Source: Psychrobacillus sp. OK032
GTDB taxonomy: Bacteria; Bacillota; Bacilli; Bacillales_A; Planococcaceae
NCBI RefSeq assembly: GCF_900111345.1
Contig: NZ_FOGY01000013.1
Span: 1-51,088 of the forward strand
Direction: 5' to 3'
DNA: 51,088 nt
The translations under genes and the position numbers were made by a program. Below the pieces are notes generated by a model that saw nothing but the letters and a program-made list of their open reading frames with translations, searched no databases and was not told where the DNA came from. Shown in pieces: positions 18,320 to 26,709 of the stretch; positions within the stretch are counted from its first letter, which is position 1, and each line of letters opens with the position of its first letter.

Positions 18320-19255
18320 TCAAGCTTTTTTAGCTAATTCAGTCATATAATCGAAGAATGCATCGCGATTCACATCGTAGACTACATTCACTGGACGTCC
18401 ATCAGCTGTTTCAACTGTACGACCTTGGCTTGGACCTTCTGTGTGAACAATGCTGTTAATCGTTTGTACTTTTACAAGATCACGATTACCAACAAACGCG
18501 GTTGTTAACACATCCCACAAATAGTATGTAGAGTTCGTAGAAAAATGAACAAGTGGTGGTACCATCGCATAACATTGTCCTAGAAAATCAACACCCAGGT
18601 ATTTGCGTTCTTTAGCCCAACGCTCACGTACATCTAAAGTTAGCGGTACTTGGTTTGTACTTTCAAGCGCTACTAAATCAATTTCTATGTTGGTATCCCA
18701 TACACGAGCGGCTGCTTCAGGATCCCAAAACACGTTCCATTCCGCTGTTCCATCATGTTCAGGTTCATGTACGTTCCCTGCTTCACGGAATGTACCACCC
18801 ATCCAAACAAGTCTTTCAATTTTCTCTTCAATTTCAGGAGCTTCATCTAATGCACGAGCAAGATCTGTAAGCGGGCCTGTAAATAATAAAGTTGTTTTTT
18901 CTTCAGTTGCTAGAACAGTATCTATTAAATGAAGATGTGCTGGTTTTTCAGCCACTGGTGTTACAACTTTTCCAGATTCATTTAAAATCGGTAGGGCATC
19001 AACATAAAACGCATGCATACGCCAATCTTTTGGAAAAGGGTTTTTTGGGCGTGAATTTGACTCAGCTACGTCAAGGCCGCCGTTTCCAAAGCGATCAATA
19101 ATTTTTCTGCTCGCAAACACGGCAGGTTCTAAATAACAATCTGCTGGAATGACTGAAACACCTGTGAGCTCAACCGTGTCCATTTTTAGTAATAAAAATA
19201 GCGAAATAAGATCGTCAACTCCGCCATCGTGATTAAAATAAATTTTCTTTTTCAT
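18320..19255 (-). CDS. purine-type nucleoside hydrolase (IUNH family)
   Basis: Hydrolyses ribonucleosides to base and ribose. The Ca-binding signature appears as NHDGGVDD (D10, D14, D15). Also seen: LLFTGPLTDLA, WMGGTF, AEWNVFWDPEAA and the late Asp in YLWDVLTTAF. About 311 residues from ATG 19255, which follows GAAGGG; the longer frame from 19306 has no ribosome site. First gene after the riboswitch; it feeds bases into salvage along with the downstream permease. Confidence 0.9.
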   Translation of the reverse strand: MKKKIYFNHDGGVDDLISLFLLLKMDTVELTGVSVIPADCYLEPAVFASRKIIDRFGNGGLDVAESNSRPKNPFPKDWRMHAFYVDALPILNESGKVVTPVAEKPAHLHLIDTVLATEEKTTLLFTGPLTDLARALDEAPEIEEKIERLVWMGGTFREAGNVHEPEHDGTAEWNVFWDPEAAARVWDTNIEIDLVALESTNQVPLTLDVRERWAKERKYLGVDFLGQCYAMVPPLVHFSTNSTYYLWDVLTTAFVGNRDLVKVQTINSIVHTEGPSQGRTVETADGRPVNVVYDVNRDAFFDYMTELAKKA

Positions 19256-19430
19256 TATTTTCTCGATCCCTTCATGGTGAATTATTATAAATTGCTTGGG
19301 GTTCATCCAACTGTTTTTTTGTTGGAATACTTGAATAACGTCGCACTTTGTTCCGTACTAAGAGCCATCGAAATTTGCCTGACGTGCCGCTTCGCATGAT
19401 AGCTTATAAAAAACATCTTAAAATATAGAA

Positions 19431-19456
19431 AACGCTCCGATAGCTACCGGAGCGTT
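19431..19456 (-). terminator. riboswitch-linked intrinsic terminator
   Basis: AACGCTCCGGTAGCTATCGGAGCGTTTT on the minus strand: 9-10 bp GC-rich stem, short loop and U run, 175 bases before the hydrolase start. It is the expression platform of the upstream purine aptamer. Confidence 0.85.
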
Positions 19457-19512
19457 GACTAGGGCATGGTAAATACAAAAGGAAGAATTAATCCTTCTTC
19501 CATTTAACACTT

Positions 19513-19582
19513 ACCTCGTAGTCAAACCCTTTACGGCGGCTTGGTAGAAACTCTTGGGCCTTATCCCCAATATTATACGACA
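19513..19582 (-). promoter_or_regulatory. guanine-class purine riboswitch aptamer
   Basis: On the minus strand: P1 TCGTATAAT, P2 with GGGGATAAGGCCC, then GAGTTTCTACCAAGC, CCGTAAAGGG and GACTACGAG closing P1. The conserved TTTCTACC and GACTACG are present. The specificity base in GACTA is C, which pairs with guanine (adenine types have U there). A terminator follows, so this is an OFF switch. From 19583 to 20075 no gene is seen. Confidence 0.88.
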
Positions 19583-19929
19583 TAATTCGACATTCAATTC
19601 GCATTTATAATAGCAATAATTTAGGGTTTCGTCAACTAAATAACGAACATTTTTCATTAATTCCTATAGTTCATTCGTATTTTTAAACATTTACAATGTT
19701 ATTCTCCCCTTACCGCTTTCACACTTTTGCAATTGGTGGGCTGACCTAAATCCCTCAACTGCTATATTCAGCACAATTTTAAATCTCGAAATTGTCAGGA
19801 TCTGATCCGTCGCGAAGATTTTGATTTAACCCATAATCCGAACCAAGGTGGACGTTCATTAATATTTCAGAAATTGAAGTTCTACTCTATTGATTTAGAA
19901 AACAGAAACCCCTGCTCAATTCTTCAATA

Positions 19930-19954
19930 AAAAATGAGTTGTCAAAACAACTCA
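19930..19954 (-). terminator. intrinsic terminator
   Basis: TGAGTTG-TTTTGA-CAACTCA followed by TTTTT on the minus strand. It would end transcripts from the gene at 20218-20808. Confidence 0.7.
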
Positions 19955-20075
19955 CAGTTCTTCAACTCTTGCAACCTGTTGCCTTAATAAATTCTTAACA
20001 ATCAATCTTTTTGAGTTCTTACTCCTCCTGTCCCTCAACAATTTGGTCCAATTGTTGAACAAAGCTAAAACATGT

Positions 20076-20156
20076 TTGTTAAACTAACCTGCACCGTTAG
20101 CTCAATAAGCAACTACTTATTGATCTTCAACTCTTGCCCCCTTTAATTGAAGAAGA
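20076..20156 (-). repeat. attC-like site, diverged
   Basis: GTTAAACTAACCTGCACCGTTAG left simple site is clear. The centre (AAGCAACTACTTATTGATCTTC) is unlike the others and the right end is TTTAATTGAAGAAG. The upstream TCCAATTGTTGAAC looks like a class-2 remnant. Confidence 0.6.
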
Positions 20157-20217
20157 AAGGAGACGTTTATTTCCACAATATGCTCCTATTCTGGAATGCC
20201 ATTTAGTAATTAAATAC

Positions 20218-20808
20218 CTAATCCTCCCAATAAAAAATTGCATCCAACACTAAATACTCTTTAGGTTTACGATAGATTGTTGGGATTTTCGTTTGAAATG
20301 ACAATGGTTGTTTTAATTTTTCAGCTTCTAATAGTTCATAATCAAACTCTTTTAACACCTGTTTCAATTGTTCTGTAATTATTTGAAGTTTCTCATTTAA
20401 AACTAATCGATTTGATCCATCAAGTATAGTACCATATCCCCCACCAACTACTTCGTTTGTATCAATACAAATTTTTTTATATCTGTCATCTTCGCCCATG
20501 ATTGCTACAGGTGCTAAGCGACAAATATCAATAATAATTCCATTTGTCTTAATCTCTTGAAATCCGTACTTTTCTTCAACAACTGTAACATCTTCTTTTC
20601 GGTGACAAAAAAATTCAACAAAGGAAGCGTATCCACTTCCAAAATGATTCCACTCTGCTTCACATACTAAATTAGGGATACGGTTTATTCTATAAAATAA
20701 CTGTTTGATATGTGCTTCAATTTCTTGCTCATTATTTGTATCATAGGGAAACTTGTCCCCAACAATTCTTCCTTCAATTAAGGCTTGTAATTGTTCATTA
20801 GAAAACAT
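20218..20808 (-). CDS. hypothetical cassette protein, 196 aa
   Basis: Soluble, acidic protein without signal or membrane segments, not recognised. It has a GSGYASFVEFFCHR stretch and a Gly-rich VVGGGYGTILDG turn. The size and the start EQLQALIEGRIVGD would suit an immunity or effector-associated protein, but this is only an impression. Ribosome site GAGAGGTG. Followed by a terminator and a diverged site. Confidence 0.6.
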   Translation of the reverse strand: MFSNEQLQALIEGRIVGDKFPYDTNNEQEIEAHIKQLFYRINRIPNLVCEAEWNHFGSGYASFVEFFCHRKEDVTVVEEKYGFQEIKTNGIIIDICRLAPVAIMGEDDRYKKICIDTNEVVGGGYGTILDGSNRLVLNEKLQIITEQLKQVLKEFDYELLEAEKLKQPLSFQTKIPTIYRKPKEYLVLDAIFYWED

Positions 20809-20958
20809 ACATGAAACACCTCTCCAGTTTTCTTCACCATGATCTTACATTCAGTTCTCTATTAATACTGCCCTTAATTTAAATACGTTTAGGGTGAATA
20901 AGCGTTTCAAATTTTAACCAATTAACACTACTTAGAATTTATAAAAAGTTAACTTTCC

Positions 20959-21097
20959 TTATTGAAGAAACCTGCATCGTTAGTTTTAGTGTAACATTTC
21001 ACACTGTATCACCGAAATCTTCTTGATGTTTTGGACGTAAAAATAGACCATCGAAATGATGGTCATGTTTAACTAAAGCACCCGTTAGTTGAAGAAG
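20959..21097 (-). repeat. attC-like site, centre type c
   Basis: TTATTGAAGAAACCTGCATCGTTAG, centre with GACCATC-GAAAT-GATGGTC, right simple site TTTAACTAAAGCACCCGTTAGTTGAAG. Its end overlaps the stop codon of the next gene. Confidence 0.85.
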
Positions 21098-21387
21098 AAA
21101 CTCAGAACTGGCGGTAAGAATAACAGACTAATTGAAGTGAAAATAAGTATTTGAGAAACTAATTTCGGTAGTTTTTCTCTACCTTTTCCTTTATACCATC
21201 CGCTAAATTGCAATTTATTTCTATATAGTACAAACATCAGAATAAGAATAGCGGAAAAACCCATCCAACCATAGTTTTCAGTATCAGTGCCAATTTCTAA
21301 ATATAAATTTTCAAAAATATAACCCAAAATGCTACCAACAATAGCAAATATGAAGATAATTCGTATTAACTCTAATAAGACTCTCAT
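21085..21387 (-). CDS. small membrane protein, 100 aa, ending inside the site
   Basis: Three hydrophobic segments (residues 8-30, 42-57, 78-98). Unrecognised. The last codons, Phe-Phe-Phe-Asn-stop, are read from TTCTTCTTCAACTAA, which is the conserved end of the attC-like site: the repeat supplies the stop codon and part of the C-terminus. Ribosome site GGAGAG before ATG. Confidence 0.7.
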   Translation of the reverse strand: MRVLLELIRIIFIFAIVGSILGYIFENLYLEIGTDTENYGWMGFSAILILMFVLYRNKLQFSGWYKGKGREKLPKLVSQILIFTSISLLFLPPVLSFFFN

Positions 21388-21430
21388 GCTACTCTCCTAC
21401 CTTTTATCATTTTAATAAATTTTACCATAT

Positions 21431-21507
21431 ATTTCACAACTGCTAGTTTAGTTCAATAAAAAAGGCTTTACTCCTTCTGTAAGTAAAGCACCCGTTAGTT
21501 GAAGAAA
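21431..21507 (-). repeat. attC-like site, type a (left arm truncated)
   Basis: CACAACTGCTAGTTTAGTTCAATAA, GGCTTTACTCCTTCTGTAAGTAAAGC, ACCCGTTAGTTGAAG. Confidence 0.75.
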
Positions 21508-21531
21508 AATTACTACTTATTTTCGGTTAGC

Positions 21532-21984
21532 TTATAAGTTGTTCATTCTGATAATCTCTCCTATATTATAGCCTATCCAAGCCCCGATAAATGGGAAAGC
21601 AGCGATAGAAAAGTCCAAGCTTACAGAGTTAAAATCCTTAACAAACAATAAAATTGTAATAAGAACACTTATAACACTGATGATGACAGTCTCAGTTATA
21701 TTTCTTCGCTTCCAACGTTTCTCTCCCAAACGATTTCTGTCAAATACCTGCACACGTCTACTTGTCTTTGTACCAATAGGTTTTCCTGTCATTAGGGTGT
21801 ATAACGTGATAGCTACTATTATCCATAAAAGCACACAAAATACTCCAAAGAGGAGGGAGGAATTTCCCTTCTCAGAGAAATAACCAAACAGCACGAATAA
21901 CAGCAACATTACGATATTGTATTGGACTAATTGCTTCTTTTTTAAATGTTTAACTTCTTGTATATCCCATTGTGTTTCATCCAT
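21532..21984 (-). CDS. membrane protein, 150 aa
   Basis: Four hydrophobic segments in two pairs (about 23-40, 45-66; 98-113, 122-140) separated by a basic cytosolic loop (RNRLGEKRWKRR). Unrecognised. Preceded by AAGGA. A single gene between two attC-like sites. Confidence 0.65.
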   Translation of the reverse strand: MDETQWDIQEVKHLKKKQLVQYNIVMLLLFVLFGYFSEKGNSSLLFGVFCVLLWIIVAITLYTLMTGKPIGTKTSRRVQVFDRNRLGEKRWKRRNITETVIISVISVLITILLFVKDFNSVSLDFSIAAFPFIGAWIGYNIGEIIRMNNL

Positions 21985-22011
21985 TTTATCCTTCCTTTCA
22001 ATTTGATAACT

Positions 22012-22106
22012 TCTTTAACTCTACTGCTGCGTTAGTTCAATAAGAAAAAAGAGTTGCCTAAGCAACCCATGATCTTTCGCTAAAGCACCCGTTAGTTGAA
22101 TAAGAA
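22012..22106 (-). repeat. attC-like site, centre type d
   Basis: CTTTAACTCTACTGCTGCGTTAG left part, centre GAGTTGCCTAAGCAACC, right end CGCTAAAGCACCCGTTAGTTGAATAAG. In gene orientation GGTTGC-TTAG-GCAACTCTTTTTT is a compact terminator. Confidence 0.8.
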
Positions 22107-22109
22107 CAA

Positions 22110-22796
22110 TTAAAGTATTATTGTCACTAAAGCAAAAAATACAACTACAGAAAACGGAATAATATATACACATTGCTTTTTTCTTTTAGGAACAAGAAGT
22201 AAAATAATAATTATCATTAAAGCATATAATATTTCAGTTCCAAGCATATAAAAATAGTTTCCCTTACTTATAAGAACATTTTCGTATTGCATGAATTTTT
22301 CATAATAGTTTACCGTAGAAAGATAGATTTTAAATCCTTCAAATGCAATTACGGAAATTGGTAACGCTGTAATAATACTGGAAATTAAGTGATTAGCATG
22401 AGAAAACCACATTATATAGGCTGGAATCGTTGATAGTAATGCAAGGAGGCACCAAAAAATAATATATTTTAATGGAAAAAGTTCAAGAACTAATATTGTA
22501 TATATGTAGTACGAAAGTAGTAATGAAATAAGGAATATAAAAACACGTGCTGCGGCTAATTTAGGCGTGTAAGAATATACAGCTATCAAAGTAGAGATAA
22601 ATATCCAAATTCCCCAGTTACTTCCGATGTAGCCTAAAATTGAAACTTCATTAGGAATTATAGGTGAATCAAGTATTTTAGCAACGAAACCCAATATCAA
22701 TCCCAAAATGGATGAAAATAAAACAGAATATGCTATTTGCTTTTTGCCTACTCTAATATTAGTACGTATTTTATCAGATTTTAAAAATACACTCAT
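22110..22796 (-). CDS. polytopic membrane protein, 228 aa
   Basis: About seven hydrophobic segments. A GFVAKILDS turn follows segment 1 and SNWGIWIF opens a later one. The pattern recalls DUF6518-type membrane proteins, but that is uncertain. The stop codon lies four bases from the attC-like site. Confidence 0.65.
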   Translation of the reverse strand: MSVFLKSDKIRTNIRVGKKQIAYSVLFSSILGLILGFVAKILDSPIIPNEVSILGYIGSNWGIWIFISTLIAVYSYTPKLAAARVFIFLISLLLSYYIYTILVLELFPLKYIIFWCLLALLSTIPAYIMWFSHANHLISSIITALPISVIAFEGFKIYLSTVNYYEKFMQYENVLISKGNYFYMLGTEILYALMIIIILLLVPKRKKQCVYIIPFSVVVFFALVTIIL

Positions 22797-22864
22797 AATT
22801 AACCTCGATTATTTTTTTATTTTTTTTTTTTACAATGGATTGTTTAACACAAGTTAAACATCAC

Positions 22865-22949
22865 TCTTAAACTAAACTGCCCCTTTAGTTTAAGAAGAAA
22901 AAATGCTTTGCTCCTTCTTGAAGTAAAGCACTCCGTTAGTTGAATAAGA
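22865..22949 (-). repeat. attC-like site, type a
   Basis: CTTAAACTAAACTGCCCCTTTAG left part, centre GCTTTGCTCCTTCTTGAAGTAAAGC, right end ACTCCGTTAGTTGAATAAG. The preceding GATTGTTTAAC resembles a class-2 end. Confidence 0.8.
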
Positions 22950-22952
22950 AGG

Positions 22953-23864
22953 CTATAAAGTGTTGTTTATTTTTTGACTTAAAATATGAACTCGCTTGAG
23001 ATAGTAATCCCTTTTAGCAGAATCATTTATTAAGGTGGTGAACAATATGGATAACATTAAAGCAGTATCTAGTCGATAAATTGACTGTATAACTTCATCC
23101 GTATTTTCGATAATCTTTACATTGTCGTATCCTTTTAGAAATTCTTCCTCAATCAACTCTTGAGATTCAGAAATTCTCATTAACTCCATAATCAGATTAC
23201 CAATGAATGCATTATCCCAATCTATAATCCCTTTAATAACCCCATTTCCCCCTATTATATTTGGTGGTCTAACATCAAGATGCAGTAAACAGTCCTTTGT
23301 TTGTGCTGTATTCAGAATTGCTTCCATTTCCTCCGAATCAGGAATAATGATACTATTATTTATCAGTTTACATAGTAAATGAACACGTTCTGTTATTCTA
23401 TTAGAAATGATATTACTTAATGTTCGTTCATTCTGATGAATAATTGATAAATCATCGAACGGTACCTTATGTATTTTAGAAGTAAGTTGTCCAACATCAT
23501 AGGAAGGTATCTCCTGAGCATCTCCCGATATAAAATCAGTTACTAAAAAGTTAATTTCTTTACCTAAATAAAGCTTATGAACTTTTGGTACTGGGATATT
23601 GTATTTCTGACAATGTTCGGAGATAGTTGCTTCTTTTTTTAATGAAATAATGCTACTTAAACTTATTTCATTCGAGTTTTCTTCTGTTCTCCAAGGAGTT
23701 CTGATAGCAAGCATTCCTAAATTTTTTTCTTTAATCAAAAAAACAGCGTTATTAACTCCATTACCTATGAATTTTATTTCACCAATATTCCATAACAAAA
23801 CGTTGTTTAAAACATTAGCAATACTAATTCTTAAAGTTTCAAATTTATTATTTGTTAAACTCAT
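22953..23864 (-). CDS. aminoglycoside/macrolide-type phosphotransferase (APH family)
   Basis: 303 residues from ATG 23864 (AAAGGGG upstream). The kinase-like APH fold is marked by the catalytic loop LLHLDVRPPN (D197, N202) and the metal-binding IIDWDN (D215, D217). ATP-binding N-lobe residues are around FIGNGVNNAVF and LAIRTPW. It would phosphorylate a small hydroxylated substrate. The neighbour is a UMP-kinase-like gene behind a translational attenuator, so a drug-linked role is plausible but unproven. APH genes are classic integron cassettes. Confidence 0.85.
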   Translation of the reverse strand: MSLTNNKFETLRISIANVLNNVLLWNIGEIKFIGNGVNNAVFLIKEKNLGMLAIRTPWRTEENSNEISLSSIISLKKEATISEHCQKYNIPVPKVHKLYLGKEINFLVTDFISGDAQEIPSYDVGQLTSKIHKVPFDDLSIIHQNERTLSNIISNRITERVHLLCKLINNSIIIPDSEEMEAILNTAQTKDCLLHLDVRPPNIIGGNGVIKGIIDWDNAFIGNLIMELMRISESQELIEEEFLKGYDNVKIIENTDEVIQSIYRLDTALMLSILFTTLINDSAKRDYYLKRVHILSQKINNTL

Positions 23865-23904
23865 ATACCAAACCCCTTTTAATAAGTTATACATCTTTCA
23901 AATC

Positions 23905-24645
23905 TCATTCTTCCATTAACAATGTTTCTTCTTTACTAATTAAAGTTCCGATTTGTTCTCCTGAGGATAATCTTGCCATAACCCCTGTCATATTAAAATT
24001 AAAAATATGGACTGGTAAATCAAAGTCTCTAGCAAGCAAAAGTGCTGACTGGTCCATAACTTTAATATTATTCTGAATAACATCGTTGTAATTTAATTGT
24101 TTATACATTTTAGCTTTTTTATCAACATTTGGGTCTGAAGTGTAAACCCCGTTTACACCTTGCTTGGCAACAAATAGTGCATTACAATCCATTTCAACAG
24201 CACGCTGAACGCTAGGATAATCTGTTGTAACGAAAGGTTGACCGTTTCCTCCCCCAAAAATCACTATATAGCCTTTATCTAAATGTTGCATAGCCTTTAA
24301 TCGTATATAAGGTTCTGCTACCGAAGGAGCTGGAACAGATGTCATCACTCGTATTTCTTTTTCAGTCTTGGCTTTTAAAACACCTCTAAGCATCAAACTA
24401 TTAATAATAGTCCCTAACGTTCCTATATTATCAGCCTCTACTCTGTCTATGCCCCAATGACTGGCTAGGTTACCTCTAAAAATATTTCCACCTCCGACAA
24501 CTACTGAAACCTCAACACCAATTTTTGTTAATGAAATTATCTCGTTAGTTATGTGTTCTAAATTATCAACTCCAAAACTTTCACCGTCTTTGCTTGCTAA
24601 AGCACCACCGCTTAATTTTATTAAGACTCTTTTATACTTTGCCAT
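23905..24645 (-). CDS. pyrH: UMP kinase-like amino-acid-kinase protein (PyrH paralogue)
   Basis: 246 residues, normal for bacterial UMP kinase (UMP + ATP to UDP). KRVLIKLSGGALA, VVVGGGNIFRG, the ADNIGTLGTIINSLML segment, FGGGNGQPFVTTD and GVNGVYTSDPN all match PyrH. Housekeeping pyrH lies in tsf-pyrH-frr, so this is probably a second copy carried as a cassette. The first codons read GGAGG then ATGGCAAAG (24645). A 37-codon leader ORF with an internal terminator stem precedes it and ends inside its ribosome site. Forty bases separate it from the phosphotransferase gene. Confidence 0.88.
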   Translation of the reverse strand: MAKYKRVLIKLSGGALASKDGESFGVDNLEHITNEIISLTKIGVEVSVVVGGGNIFRGNLASHWGIDRVEADNIGTLGTIINSLMLRGVLKAKTEKEIRVMTSVPAPSVAEPYIRLKAMQHLDKGYIVIFGGGNGQPFVTTDYPSVQRAVEMDCNALFVAKQGVNGVYTSDPNVDKKAKMYKQLNYNDVIQNNIKVMDQSALLLARDFDLPVHIFNFNMTGVMARLSSGEQIGTLISKEETLLMEE

Positions 24646-24649
24646 TTTT

Positions 24650-24763
24650 TTAATTCCTCCCCAAAATAAAAGAGTCAAAGTTAAAAACTTTGACTCCAAA
24701 TAGTAAATAAAATTGTAAATAGAAAAAAGGAGCGAGTTGGAAACTGCCTGCATTAGAAATCAT
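24650..24763 (-). CDS. leader peptide, 37 aa, upstream of the UMP-kinase paralogue
   Basis: AAGGAG precedes ATG at 24763. The peptide begins MISNAGSFQLAPFFY, is strongly aromatic, and stops at 24650 within the sequence GGAGGAATTAA that serves the kinase gene. Its codons 23-31 form the terminator stem at 24672-24696. The layout fits attenuation: ribosome stalling or progress on the leader would decide whether the hairpin forms. Confidence 0.65.
   Translation of the reverse strand: MISNAGSFQLAPFFYLQFYLLFGVKVFNFDSFILGRN
24663..24696 (-). terminator. attenuator hairpin
   Basis: GAGTCAAAGTT-TTT-AACTTTGACTC, an 11-bp perfect stem, then TTTTATTTT on the minus strand. It lies inside the leader ORF and ahead of the kinase gene, so it can only be conditional. 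Confidence 0.75.
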
Positions 24764-24844
24764 TTTCTTCACTCCTTGTAAAAAGACAAATTTTTTTAAT
24801 TTTATAACAATAATGAAGTTTTTTCAAGGAATTAATAAATCCTT

Positions 24845-24928
24845 CTACTTCTACTAAACTGCCCTTTTAGTTCAATAAGAAAAAAGGCTTTACTCCTTCT
24901 TGAAGTAAAGCACCCGTTAGCTTAAGTA
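24845..24928 (-). repeat. attC-like site, type a
   Basis: CTTCTACTAAACTGCCCTTTTAG left part, GGCTTTACTCCTTCTTGAAG centre, right end GCACCCGTTAGCTTAAG. From 24929 to 25200 no minus-strand gene is seen; a hairpin (GGACTCTTAT...ATAAGAGC) lies near 25000. Confidence 0.8.
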
Positions 24929-25200
24929 CATTATTTCACAAACTCTAGATTTCCTTTCAGTTCTTACAGGAATGCTGCTCTTAGCGAAATAACAAAAAGG
25001 ACTCTTATAATTAAGAAAACCCCATAAAAGACACTGATAAGAGCTTTTTTTATAGCTATTGGTTTTTTAATACTTTTTTCATTTACTTTATCGTTTAATC
25101 AATCGTTTTTAAGGGGAAACTAACAGTTTACACCCTTGCAACTATGCGGTTCTTTAGTTTTTTAGTGCAAATATATATACTGAGGATAGGAGTTGATCAT

Positions 25201-25647
25201 ATGTATTTTCCTTCAAAAATAAAAGAAGAACGTCAAAAGCATAATATGTCACAACAACAGCTTGGAGAAAAACTTAATATTAGTAGACAATCTATTTCCA
25301 AATGGGAACGTGGAGAAAGTTACCCTAGTATTGAATTGCTAATTAAGATAAGTGACATATTTGATATTACTCTTGACAAATTAGTAAAGGAAGATAATTC
25401 ATTGAAAGAGAAAATCATAAAAGATAGCCAAAAATTAGCCTTTCCAAGATGGAAATTGTTTTTTGATATTCTTCTAATAATTGGATTTTTTATCATACTA
25501 GCTAAGATATCCATTGTAATAGGTAATAAGTTATTTGATTTAAATATTGTGTTCTTACAGGATTCTCTGTTATTTCAAATTGGACCGTTTTTTATGTCTA
25601 TCATTGGAGCGATTGGCAGCGAATCTCTAGCCAAAAAATACAAATAA
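25201..25647 (+). CDS. XRE-family HTH regulator with membrane tail
   Basis: Residues 1-65 are a Cro/C1 helix-turn-helix (MSQQQLGEKLNISRQSISKWERGESYPSIELL). Two hydrophobic segments follow (about 82-105 and 120-140), giving a membrane-tethered regulator of 148 residues. ATG 25201 follows TAGGAG. Apart from the recombinase and the transposase fragment, it is the only plus-strand gene in the array, so this unit is not simply aligned with the others. Confidence 0.85.
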   Translation: MYFPSKIKEERQKHNMSQQQLGEKLNISRQSISKWERGESYPSIELLIKISDIFDITLDKLVKEDNSLKEKIIKDSQKLAFPRWKLFFDILLIIGFFIILAKISIVIGNKLFDLNIVFLQDSLLFQIGPFFMSIIGAIGSESLAKKYK

Positions 25648-25684
25648 TCATTTTGGATTTAGATTTATACACTAATTACATAGG

Positions 25685-25720
25685 AAAGTCCCCTCAAGCT
25701 ATCTGAAGGGACTTTTTTTC
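25685..25720 (+). terminator. terminator of the XRE gene
   Basis: AAAGTCCCCTCA...TGAAGGGACTTTTTTTC, stem about 10 bp. At 25729-25750 a lone, degraded site end (TCTTCTTCAACAAAACTAGGG) follows. Confidence 0.85.
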
Positions 25721-25926
25721 ATTATATATCTTCTTCAACAAAACTAGGGTTATATCAAGAGTAAAGTGAAAAAAACATTATGACAGCAACCTCTTTGCTT
25801 TGACTACGTGTCTTCAAAGTCGGCATAATTAAATTACTTATTTTATGAAAAACAGGTAAAAAGAATGAAAGATCAAGTTGCATTTATACTGCTTTTTAAG
25901 GTCTTTATTTTAAGTTATATACAAAA

Positions 25927-25957
25927 ACCATGCTTTAGACATCGTCTAAAGCATGGT
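25927..25957 (-). terminator. terminator of the PfpI-like gene
   Basis: ACCATGCTTTAGAC-GAT-GTCTAAAGCATGGT, a 14-bp perfect stem, then TTTTTG on the minus strand. Confidence 0.85.
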
Positions 25958-26001
25958 AATTATTTAAACTAATATTAAACTGCTAAGTTGATTTTTTTAG
26001 C

Positions 26002-26634
26002 TCATCTACTTATTGAGTCCATTAACTGGAAAAAATATTCGGGTTTTTGAGTCTTATTTAGGTTATACCATGAATGCAATGTATCTGGTGCAAATACATC
26101 TAATTTTTTCATTACTTCCATCGCAAATTCCAAAGGAGCTACTCCTGATGCAGTAACCAAATTCTCGCCAGATACTACAGGTTCCATCTCATAAAATTTT
26201 TCTCCTTTATAATTAGGACAGACCATTTTAATATACTCTAAGTCATTGCTTGTATGCTTTCTAGAATCTAGGTATCCAACATTCGCTAGTCCCTCAGTTG
26301 CACCACAAATTGCAGCAACAATAGTGCCAAGCTTTAAAGCCTCGCCAATTTTTTTCAAAATAGGTTGATGAATATCTTCTCCCCAAGTATTCCCTCCAGG
26401 TAAAATTATAAGATCCGTACTCTCAAAAGTACACTCATCAAGGGAAATATCTGGTTTTATGCTCAGTCCTCCCATTGTAGTAATAATTTCTTTATTAGCT
26501 CCTACTGTAATTACTTTTAAAGGTGCTAAATCTTTTTTGAAATATCTTCCTGAGTTTAGTTCCGCAATTAAATATCCATATTCCCAGTCCGACATTGTAT
26601 TAAATACATAAAGAAAAACTTTTTTTGTTTGCAT
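26002..26634 (-). CDS. DJ-1/PfpI-family class I amidotransferase-like protein
   Basis: About 210 residues from ATG 26634 (TTGGAG upstream). The nucleophile Cys110 stands in AAICGATEGLA, with the acidic residue in DLIILPGG. Similar to YoaZ-like proteins of bacilli, often stress-related or glyoxalase/chaperone-type enzymes. Preceded by a WYL regulator gene on the same strand, which probably controls it. Confidence 0.82.
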   Translation of the reverse strand: MQTKKVFLYVFNTMSDWEYGYLIAELNSGRYFKKDLAPLKVITVGANKEIITTMGGLSIKPDISLDECTFESTDLIILPGGNTWGEDIHQPILKKIGEALKLGTIVAAICGATEGLANVGYLDSRKHTSNDLEYIKMVCPNYKGEKFYEMEPVVSGENLVTASGVAPLEFAMEVMKKLDVFAPDTLHSWYNLNKTQKPEYFFQLMDSISR

Positions 26635-26677
26635 CCAATAACACTCCAATCACATTTAATATAGTCAAAGATAACAT

Positions 26678-26708
26678 AACTTCCCTGACACCTAGCGTCA
26701 GGGAAGTT
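26678..26708 (-). terminator. hairpin between WYL and PfpI genes
   Basis: AACTTCCCTGAC...GTCAGGGAAGTT, a 12-bp stem touching the stop of the WYL gene. There is no U run after it, so it may process or partly terminate the shared transcript. Confidence 0.6.
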
Positions 26709-26709
26709 A

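Noticed and set aside
19513..19582. Adenine riboswitch
   Set aside because: The discriminating base in GACTA is C, not T, which points to guanine-type ligands.
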